32,476 nt of DNA from Candidatus Aerophobota bacterium (lineage in GTDB: Bacteria > Aerophobota > Aerophobia > Aerophobales > AE-B3A). The stretch covers positions 1 through 32,476 of the forward strand of contig JAUVZN010000003.1 of the NCBI GenBank assembly GCA_030602545.1, read 5' to 3'. Below, piece by piece: positions 25,758 to 32,476 of this stretch. The notes below the pieces were generated by a model, which saw nothing but the letters and a program-made list of their open reading frames with translations, did no database searches and was not told the origin of the DNA. Every line of letters begins with the position of its first letter. Position 1 is the stretch's first letter. A program made the translations under genes and the position numbers.

Positions 25758-26629
25758 TGAAATACGCTTTATTTTTGGGATGTACTGTTCCGGTGAGGGC
25801 TTTAAATTATGAAGTTTCTGCAAGGAAAGTAGCCCATAAGCTAAATATAGAGTTTGTAGATATAAATGATTTTAGCTGTTGTGGTTTTCCTGTAAAATCG
25901 GTGGATAGAGATACTTTTCTTTTAATGGCCGCTAAAAATTTAAGTTTGGCGGAAGAGAAGGGTTTGGATATATGTTCTCTTTGTAGTGCCTGCACTTCCG
26001 TTTTAACAGAAGCAAATAAAGAGCTAAAAGAAGATGAAGATTTACGGAAAGGGATAAATAAGGAGCTTTCAGTTTTAGGGAGAAAATATGAGGGAAGGAT
26101 AAAAGTAAAACATTTTGCCCGAATTTTATATGAGGATGTGGGTCTGGATAAGATAAGGGAGAATTTAAGGGTTGATTTGTCTAAATTTAGCTTTGCTGCT
26201 CACTATGGCTGCCATTACTTAAAACCTTCAGAAATATACGAGGGTTTTGATGACCCCGAAAATCCAAAAACTCTGGATGAGTTAATTGAGCTGACAGGAG
26301 CAAAATCTATTCCTTATGAAGATAAAAAGGGGTGTTGTGGTGGGGGAATTTTGGGTATAGATGAAATGACAGCTCTGAAAGTAGCTAAGACTAAGCTTGA
26401 CCATGTAAAATCTGCTGGAGCAGATGCTGTCTGCTTGATTTGCCCTTTTTGTAGTATTATGTATGAAGGAAGTCAAAAAAAGATGGAGAGGGAATTTGAG
26501 GCAGAGTATAATCTACCCGTTTTATATTATCCTCAAATTCTTGGTCTTGCTCTGGGAATTCCTCAAGATGAGTTAGGGTTCCGCATGAACCGGGTTAAAC
26601 CTCGGGAAATTATCGCTCAATTGAGCTAG
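25757..26629 (+). CDS. hdrB: HdrB-like heterodisulfide reductase subunit B (copy 2)
   Basis: Two full CCG domains: FLGCTVPVRALNYE...FSCCGFP...CSLCSACTSVL and HYGCHYLKP...KGCCGGGIL...CPFCSIMY. Confidence 0.95.
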   Translation: MKYALFLGCTVPVRALNYEVSARKVAHKLNIEFVDINDFSCCGFPVKSVDRDTFLLMAAKNLSLAEEKGLDICSLCSACTSVLTEANKELKEDEDLRKGINKELSVLGRKYEGRIKVKHFARILYEDVGLDKIRENLRVDLSKFSFAAHYGCHYLKPSEIYEGFDDPENPKTLDELIELTGAKSIPYEDKKGCCGGGILGIDEMTALKVAKTKLDHVKSAGADAVCLICPFCSIMYEGSQKKMEREFEAEYNLPVLYYPQILGLALGIPQDELGFRMNRVKPREIIAQLS

Positions 26630-26677
26630 TGCTCCTTCGGGGAAAAGTCCCGAAATATTCTTTACAGTGAGCACTAG
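26626..26677 (+). repeat. Nested inverted repeat (possible structured RNA or terminator) at the end of hdrB copy 2
   Basis: Outer perfect 9-bp arms CTAGTGCTC (26626-26634) / GAGCACTAG (26669-26677). Inner arms TTCGGG (26636-26641) / CCCGAA (26649-26654). Confidence 0.6.
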
Positions 26678-26758
26678 ATGAGGATGAGCTGGCGATTGAC
26701 GGTAAGAGACCATTTGATATAGCATGAGGGCAGACTTAACAGCAAAAAGGAGTAGGGT

Positions 26759-28027
26759 ATGAAGGAAATAGAGTTTCCCAGTATGGCAGGCATCCGGCAG
26801 AAACTCGAGGCTCCGAGATTAGAGAATATTGCTCACGAGCTAAGAGAGGGGATGGTCAGATCCAGACTTAAGGAAAGAGTAAAACCTAATGATGAGGTGG
26901 CGGTAACCGCTGGCAGTAGAGGTATAGCCAATATTGTCCAGATCACTGCCACCATAGTAGAGGAGTTGAAGAAACTGGGAGCTCGCCCCTTCATAGTCCC
27001 CGCCATGGGATCACATGGAGGAGCCACCGCTGAAGGACAGATCGAGATCCTGGCTGGTTATGGCATTACTGAGGATTCGGTTGGAGTGCCTATTCGCTCT
27101 TCCATGGAGGTGGTAAAGATAGGAGAGATAAAGGATCAGGTTCCTGTGTTCATGGATAAGATAGCCCTAAGGAGCGATGCTATTGTTGTGGTTAATCGCA
27201 TTAAGCCCCACACTTCTTTCAGAGGTCCATTTGAGTCGGGTCTGATGAAAATGTTGGCCATTGGTTTGGGAAAACATGAAGGAGCCTCTTTGGTGCACTC
27301 TTTCGGATCCAGGGGCTTAAGAGAAATGGTTCCAGAGGCAGCCAGAGTTATGATGAGTAAAGCTAATTTTGTCCTGGGGGTTGGTATACTGGAAAATGCT
27401 TATGATGAGACAGCCAGAATTGTGGTTCTTGATCCAGAGGATTTTGAAAAAGAGGAGCCACACCTGTTGGAGGAAGCCCGCCGGCTTATGCCCCGTCTTC
27501 CTTTCGATGAGATAGATATCCTCATTGTGGATGAGTTAGGCAAAAATATCAGCGGCACGGGTATGGATACCAATATTATTGGTCGCCTCCTGATAAGAGG
27601 AGAGAAGGAATTTGAGAAGCCCAATATCAACAAGATCATCGTTCTTGATGTAACTCCTGCCTCTCATGGGAATACTTTAGGGGTGGGACTGGCTGATATT
27701 ACCACCAGAAGGCTGGTGAACAAAATTGACTATCACGCTATGTACACCAATGCCTTAACCGCGGGGTTTCTTAACCGTGTCTTTGTTCCATTGACCTGTG
27801 AGACAGACAAAGAAGCCATAACCACAGCCATAAGCACTTTTAAGAGAAAAGATCCCCAAAGCCTCAAGGTGATGAGGATAAAGAATACTCTGAAAATAGA
27901 GAAATTGTATATTTCGGAGCCTCTACTTGAGGAGGCCCGAGCAAGGGATGATATCCAGATCCTTGGTGAGATAGAACCTATGAAATTTGACTCCCAGGGC
28001 AACCTGGCGGGAGGAGACTATGCTTAA
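26759..28027 (+). CDS. DUF2088/LarA-N-like protein (lactate-racemase-domain family)
   Basis: 422 aa; AVTAGSRGIANI, FIVPAMGSHGGATAEGQ, VNRIKPHTSFRGPFESGLMKMLAIGLGKHEGA. Confidence 0.75.
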   Translation: MKEIEFPSMAGIRQKLEAPRLENIAHELREGMVRSRLKERVKPNDEVAVTAGSRGIANIVQITATIVEELKKLGARPFIVPAMGSHGGATAEGQIEILAGYGITEDSVGVPIRSSMEVVKIGEIKDQVPVFMDKIALRSDAIVVVNRIKPHTSFRGPFESGLMKMLAIGLGKHEGASLVHSFGSRGLREMVPEAARVMMSKANFVLGVGILENAYDETARIVVLDPEDFEKEEPHLLEEARRLMPRLPFDEIDILIVDELGKNISGTGMDTNIIGRLLIRGEKEFEKPNINKIIVLDVTPASHGNTLGVGLADITTRRLVNKIDYHAMYTNALTAGFLNRVFVPLTCETDKEAITTAISTFKRKDPQSLKVMRIKNTLKIEKLYISEPLLEEARARDDIQILGEIEPMKFDSQGNLAGGDYA

Positions 28028-29444
28028 ACAACTGCGTGCTATCGTAGGAGAGGAGAATGTCTCCGATGATTTGGCGGATCGGTATATCTATGGCTCAGAT
28101 GCCTCTATTCATCAAAGCTCTCCTTCAGTGGTGGTAAGGCCAGGGAGCATAAAGGAAATTCAGGAAATCTTAAGATTTGCTAACAGAGAGAAGATTCCTG
28201 TAGTGCCCAGAGGTGCGGGGACGGGAGAGTCGGGAAGCGCTGTTCCCCTGGATGGAGGAATTGTCCTGGATCTTAAACGTATGGACAAAATACTGGAAAT
28301 TCGACCCCAAGATATGTTCTGTCGGGTGGAGCCCGGCGTCATCAACGATGAGCTGAATCGTGAGCTGAAACCCTACGGGTTTTTCTTCCCTCCCACACCT
28401 GCAAGTGGAAAAGTGTGTACCATAGGAGGGATGATTGCCAACAATGCCTCGGGAATGAGAGCTATCAAGTACGGAGCCACCCGGGATGCCGTTTTAGGGC
28501 TAAAGGTGGTTTTGGCCAACGGGGACCTGGTGAGGATGGGAACCAGCACTATCATTCAAGCTTCGGGTTATCAACTGGAAAGATTGATGGTGGGAAGTGA
28601 AGGTACCCTGGGAGTTATGGTGGAGGCCACCCTGCGTCTGAAGCCGCTGCCCGAAGAAAGAGCAGTGGGTAGGGCTCTATTCTATGAGCTGAGTCAGGCA
28701 GGAGATGCTGTCTCCAAGATAATTACTGAGGGAATCGTCCCCTCGGCCTTGGAACTGATGGATGAGGTAGCCATTAAGTCAGTTAATAAGGCTCTTAAGG
28801 CTGGTCTTCCTGAAGTAGAGGCGCTGATTTTATTTGAGTGCGACGGAATTAAAGCTAGTTTCAATCATGAAATACAGAAGATAAAGAAAATATGTGAGGA
28901 TTGCGGAGCTTTTGACATCATCATTAGTGATAATCCAGAGGAGATGGAGAAGCTCTGGGAGGTAAGATCTTCCATTTTCCCCGCCACCAGTATGTACAAG
29001 GAGGATCGGATTCGGGCAACTTTAGCCGAGGATATCACCGTTCCTGTCTCCAGGCTCCCAGAGTTAGTAGAAGGGATTCACCGGATTGCCAGGGAAAACG
29101 GCATCATCATCGGAACTTATGGGCATGCGGGTGAGGGGCTTATTCACACTGCTTTTCTGGTTAATCCCCGAGTGAGCGATGAGTGGGATAGAACCCGCAA
29201 GGCTGTGGATGAGGTCTTCGCTCTGGTGCAGCACCTGGGGGGAACCACCTCCGGGGAACACGGCATAGGAATTTCCAAAGCCCCGTATTTTAAGAAGGAG
29301 AGGAAGGAGCTTCTGGAGCTTATGAGGGGAATCAAGAAGGTCTTTGATCCCCATAACATTCTCAATCCTCATAAACTCATGGATGCTCCGGAAGATTTCT
29401 TCACCGCTACCAAACTCAGATATCCAGTCAAGGAGAGGAGATGA
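28020..29444 (+). CDS. FAD-binding oxidase, GlcD/D-lactate dehydrogenase family
   Basis: VVVRPGSIKEIQEILRFANREKIPVVPRGAGTGESGSAVPLDGGIVLDLKRMDKI; GGMIANNASGMRAIKYGATRD; GTYGHAGEGLIHT; GGTTSGEHGIGISK. ATG 28020 overlaps the upstream gene end; ORF track start 27987 is internal to it. Confidence 0.95.
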   Translation: MLKQLRAIVGEENVSDDLADRYIYGSDASIHQSSPSVVVRPGSIKEIQEILRFANREKIPVVPRGAGTGESGSAVPLDGGIVLDLKRMDKILEIRPQDMFCRVEPGVINDELNRELKPYGFFFPPTPASGKVCTIGGMIANNASGMRAIKYGATRDAVLGLKVVLANGDLVRMGTSTIIQASGYQLERLMVGSEGTLGVMVEATLRLKPLPEERAVGRALFYELSQAGDAVSKIITEGIVPSALELMDEVAIKSVNKALKAGLPEVEALILFECDGIKASFNHEIQKIKKICEDCGAFDIIISDNPEEMEKLWEVRSSIFPATSMYKEDRIRATLAEDITVPVSRLPELVEGIHRIARENGIIIGTYGHAGEGLIHTAFLVNPRVSDEWDRTRKAVDEVFALVQHLGGTTSGEHGIGISKAPYFKKERKELLELMRGIKKVFDPHNILNPHKLMDAPEDFFTATKLRYPVKERR

Positions 29445-30526
29445 AGACCAAAGCGCTCGAGAGTTGGGAAAAAGATATACTTCGCTGTATCAGGTGTGCC
29501 TACTGTTTTGTAGATTGTCCTGTTCTTAAGGAACTGGGGTGGGAGTCGGCGGGAGCAAGATCCAAAATTATCCTCTCCTACGGCCTCAAAGAAGGTGAAA
29601 TCGAGCCTAATCAGCTCATTAAGGACAGGCTATTCCAGTGCTGTCTTTGTGCTCAGTGTGAGATAAATTGCCCGGCCAAGGTTAAGGTAGCGAGTGTGGT
29701 CAGGGCAGCCAGACGGGATTTGGTAGAAGCAGGGCATTATTTTGAAGCTCATCGAATGATGAAGGAGATGATAAAGAAAACCGGTAATCTGTATGGAGAA
29801 GAAAGAAAGGATTTCCATTATCCCAAGCTTGGTGCGGAGTTTGCTTTGTTTGTGGGCTGTGTGGGCAAATACCGGGAAGAGGAAAGTCTTAAGAGGACTC
29901 TAGAACTTCTCAAGGAACTAGGAGTTTCTTTTACTACTATTGAGGAAGTCTGCTGTGGGGGAGTATTTGGCGATGTGGGTTTTGAGGCAAGCCAGGAGGA
30001 TGCTGAGCATATCAAGGAGGAAATAAAGAAAACCAAAGCTAAAAAGCTTCTAACTACCTGCCCTATGTGTTACCGCACCTTTAAGGAGGATCCGCGATTC
30101 AAGGATCTGGGAGTCGAGGTTCTCCATATTACCCAGCTCCTGGAGAAGTTGGAGTTTCCCGTGAAGACAGAGCGGATAGTAACCTATCATGATCCCTGCG
30201 ATTTGGGAAGACACAGCGATCTCTACCAGGTACCGAGAAATGTCATCAGGAAGTTTGCCCCTAACTTTCAAGAAATGGTCAAGAATCGTGAAAATGCCCA
30301 TTGCTGCGGTGCAGGGGGTGGGGTAAGGGGATCTTTTACCCGACTTTCTATCAATATGGCTAAAAAGAGACTCCAGGAAGCTATAGACACGGGAGCAGAA
30401 GTTCTTCTCACCGAGTGCGCTTCCTGCCTTCATAATTTCAAGAACGCCAAAAAAAGGAAACAGAAAATTGAAATCTACAATATTTCCGAGTTCCTTTCCC
30501 TGCTTATGGATGGAGAGGTAAAATGA
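29441..30526 (+). CDS. (Fe-S)-binding protein, GlcF/CCG-domain family
   Basis: CIRCAYCFVDCPVL, CCLCAQCEINCPAKV, CCGGVFG...CPMCYRTF, THEN HCCGAGGGVRG...CASCLHNFK. ATG overlaps the upstream stop. Confidence 0.92.
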   Translation: MKTKALESWEKDILRCIRCAYCFVDCPVLKELGWESAGARSKIILSYGLKEGEIEPNQLIKDRLFQCCLCAQCEINCPAKVKVASVVRAARRDLVEAGHYFEAHRMMKEMIKKTGNLYGEERKDFHYPKLGAEFALFVGCVGKYREEESLKRTLELLKELGVSFTTIEEVCCGGVFGDVGFEASQEDAEHIKEEIKKTKAKKLLTTCPMCYRTFKEDPRFKDLGVEVLHITQLLEKLEFPVKTERIVTYHDPCDLGRHSDLYQVPRNVIRKFAPNFQEMVKNRENAHCCGAGGGVRGSFTRLSINMAKKRLQEAIDTGAEVLLTECASCLHNFKNAKKRKQKIEIYNISEFLSLLMDGEVK

Positions 30527-31656
30527 AGATCTATGAGTATCAGGCCCATGAGATTTTTTCCTCCCATGGCATCCCTACTCCCCCAATGGAAGTGGCGGAC
30601 AGTGCCGAGAAAGCCGAAGAGATAGCTAAAAGATTCGGCAGACCCGTGGCAGTCAAAGCCCAAGTCCTGGTGGGAGGAAGAGGGAAGGCTGGAGGAATCA
30701 AGATAGCCCGGGATCCCGACCAGGCTCATGAGACCGCCAGTAGGATTCTCTCCTCATCCCTTAAGGGCGAGCCGGTAAGGGAGGTTCTTATCCAGGAAGC
30801 TCTCCAGATAAAAGAGGAGTACTATCTGGGGATTACCGTGGATCGCTCCGAGAGAAAACCTGTGGTAATGGTTTCCCCGGCCGGAGGAGTAGAGATAGAA
30901 GAAGTAGCCAGGCTCAGTCCCCAAAAGATCTTCAAGCAGCACATCCACCCCTTGCTTGGTTTCCAGAACTACCAGGCGCTCTCACTCGCCTTTTCTCTGG
31001 GTGAGAGCAAAGAAAGAGCCAGGAGCATGGCCAAGATCCTGAGCAGCCTCTACCGCATATTTGAGGAAGTGGACTCTTCTTTAGTCGAGATCAATCCTCT
31101 TGTTATAACTCAAGACGACCAATTATATGCCCTGGATGCCAAAATCATCATAGATGATAATGCTCTTTATCGTCATCCTGAGCTATCCTCCCTTGGAAGC
31201 ACCCAAGTCGGGGATCCCCTGGAAGTAAAGGCGAAAGAGCAGGGTTTAAGTTATGTGCATCTGGATGGCGAAATCGGATGCATAGTTAACGGAGCAGGAT
31301 TGGCCATGGCAACTATGGATCTGGTTAAACGATACGGAGCTGAGCCGGCAAATTTTCTGGATGTGGGAGGGGGAGCTAGCAAAGAGAGGGTAAGCTCAGC
31401 TCTGGATATTGTTTGCTCTGAGGAGAAAGTAAAGGTGGTTCTGGTGAACATATTTGGAGGTATCACTCGGTGTGATGTGGTGGCTGATGGGCTCATAGAA
31501 GCCATCTCCCGGATGAGGCGAGATCTTCCTTTGGTTATCAGACTCTCCGGTACCAATGAAGAAGAGGGTCGGACGAAACTTTGCCAGACCAGGGCTATTT
31601 TAGCCACCACCATGGATGAAGCAGCCAGAATAGCGGTTAGAGAGGTAAAGAAGTGA
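30523..31656 (+). CDS. sucC: Succinyl-CoA ligase (ADP/GDP-forming) beta subunit
   Basis: [75 protein letters not shown]. Confidence 0.96.
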   Translation: MKIYEYQAHEIFSSHGIPTPPMEVADSAEKAEEIAKRFGRPVAVKAQVLVGGRGKAGGIKIARDPDQAHETASRILSSSLKGEPVREVLIQEALQIKEEYYLGITVDRSERKPVVMVSPAGGVEIEEVARLSPQKIFKQHIHPLLGFQNYQALSLAFSLGESKERARSMAKILSSLYRIFEEVDSSLVEINPLVITQDDQLYALDAKIIIDDNALYRHPELSSLGSTQVGDPLEVKAKEQGLSYVHLDGEIGCIVNGAGLAMATMDLVKRYGAEPANFLDVGGGASKERVSSALDIVCSEEKVKVVLVNIFGGITRCDVVADGLIEAISRMRRDLPLVIRLSGTNEEEGRTKLCQTRAILATTMDEAARIAVREVKK

Positions 31657-32476
31657 GCATATTGGTTGATTCTGACAGTAGGGTACTGGTTCAGGGAATA
31701 ACCGGCAGGGAGGGAAGCTTCCATGCTGCCAGGATGAGAGAATACGGAACCAATATTGTTGGCGGTGTTACCCCGGGAAGAGAAGGGGAGAAAGTAGATG
31801 GGATCCCTGTTTACAATACAGTCAAGAAGGCTTGCCAGGAAACTTCAGCTAACGCCTCGGTGATTTATGTTCCTCATCAGTTTGCTCCTGATGCTATCCT
31901 TGAAGCCGTAGATGCGGGAATTGAACTCATTGTCTGTATCAGCGAAGGAATCCCCACTCTGGATATGATTAAGGTTTGCTCTTATGTTAGCCTCAAGGGC
32001 TCACGGCTCATTGGGCCCAACTGTCCAGGAGTCATATCCCCAGGTAAGGCAAAGGTTGGCATTATGCCGGGAGCCATTCATAAGCCAGGCTCGGTGGGAG
32101 TGATATCAAGAAGCGGCACCCTTACCTATGAAGTGGTGTATAATCTAACCATCAGTAATCTTGGTCAATCGAGCTGTGTAGGTATTGGAGGTGATCCCAT
32201 CATTGGGTCTTCCTTTATCGACATTCTCTCTCTTTTTGAAGAGGACCAGGAGACCAAAGCCATTGTTCTCATTGGTGAGATCGGAGGAAGGGATGAGGAG
32301 GAAGCGGCCCTGTTTATCAGGGACAAAATTACTAAACCGGTAGTGGCCTTAGTTGCGGGAAAAACTGCTCCTCCTGGCAAGCGTATGGGACACGCAGGTG
32401 CTATCATATCCGGAGGAGAAGGAACGGCCCAGGAGAAAATAAAAGCGTTCAAGAGGGCTTCTGTCCCTGTAGCTGA
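31653..32476 (+). CDS. sucD: Succinyl-CoA ligase alpha subunit, partial (open at window end)
   Basis: Manual translation from GTG 31653 (overlaps the sucC TGA): [44 protein letters not shown]...[20 protein letters not shown]. Absent from the ORF track because it is open-ended. Confidence 0.95.
   Translation, partial: MSILVDSDSRVLVQGITGREGSFHAARMREYGTNIVGGVTPGREGEKVDGIPVYNTVKKACQETSANASVIYVPHQFAPDAILEAVDAGIELIVCISEGIPTLDMIKVCSYVSLKGSRLIGPNCPGVISPGKAKVGIMPGAIHKPGSVGVISRSGTLTYEVVYNLTISNLGQSSCVGIGGDPIIGSSFIDILSLFEEDQETKAIVLIGEIGGRDEEEAALFIRDKITKPVVALVAGKTAPPGKRMGHAGAIISGGEGTAQEKIKAFKRASVPVA

Noticed and set aside
508-31724. Many 60-157-aa ORFs antisense to or out of frame with large genes (e.g. 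508-774 +, 10786-11226 -, 11416-11886 -, 30050-30433 -, 31251-31724 -)
   Set aside because: Each overlaps a well-supported gene, shows no recognisable family motif, and has low-complexity Ser/Leu/Pro composition typical of shadow ORFs.
1-32476. CRISPR arrays, tRNA, rRNA, defence or toxin-antitoxin systems
   Set aside because: No regularly spaced repeats, tRNA-like or rRNA-like sequence, or defence-family motifs were seen; tRNAscan/Infernal/CRISPR finders would be needed to exclude them formally.

Overview
The window looks like a ~32 kb stretch of an anaerobic bacterial chromosome. No rRNA, tRNA or CRISPR was seen.

Layout: (1) 1-1208 (-): a partial Asp/Glu/hydantoin-racemase-like gene and an IclR regulator. 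(2) 1743-6414 (+): a complete branched-chain-amino-acid-type ABC importer (SBP, two permeases, two ATPases). (3) 6650-7459 (-): an SDR oxidoreductase. (4) 7543-8005: a decayed insertion-sequence remnant with recognisable terminal inverted repeats. (5) 8024-12267 (+): a strong promoter with a GntR-like operator, a GntR/FCD regulator, malic enzyme, two-subunit class I fumarase and a GcvH-like lipoyl carrier. (6) 12267-26629 (+): a lipoate-ligase-family protein, hdrC-hdrB-hdrA, a soluble fumarate-reductase-type Fe-S/flavoprotein pair, a 1485-aa HdrA protein carrying an inserted GltD/NfnB-like module and a second HdrA, MvhD, an FrhB/FdhB-like Fe-S protein, and a second hdrC-hdrB. (7) 26759-32476 (+): a DUF2088/LarA-like protein, GlcD-like and GlcF-like proteins, sucC and partial sucD.

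Best candidate for an undescribed system: a cytoplasmic Hdr/fumarate-reductase electron-bifurcating complex in which a dedicated lipoyl-GcvH-like protein, rather than CoM/CoB, may be the thiol/disulfide carrier. It is embedded in a malate-fumarate-succinate-succinyl-CoA gene set. Gene content and motifs are read from the sequence; the biochemical coupling is inference.
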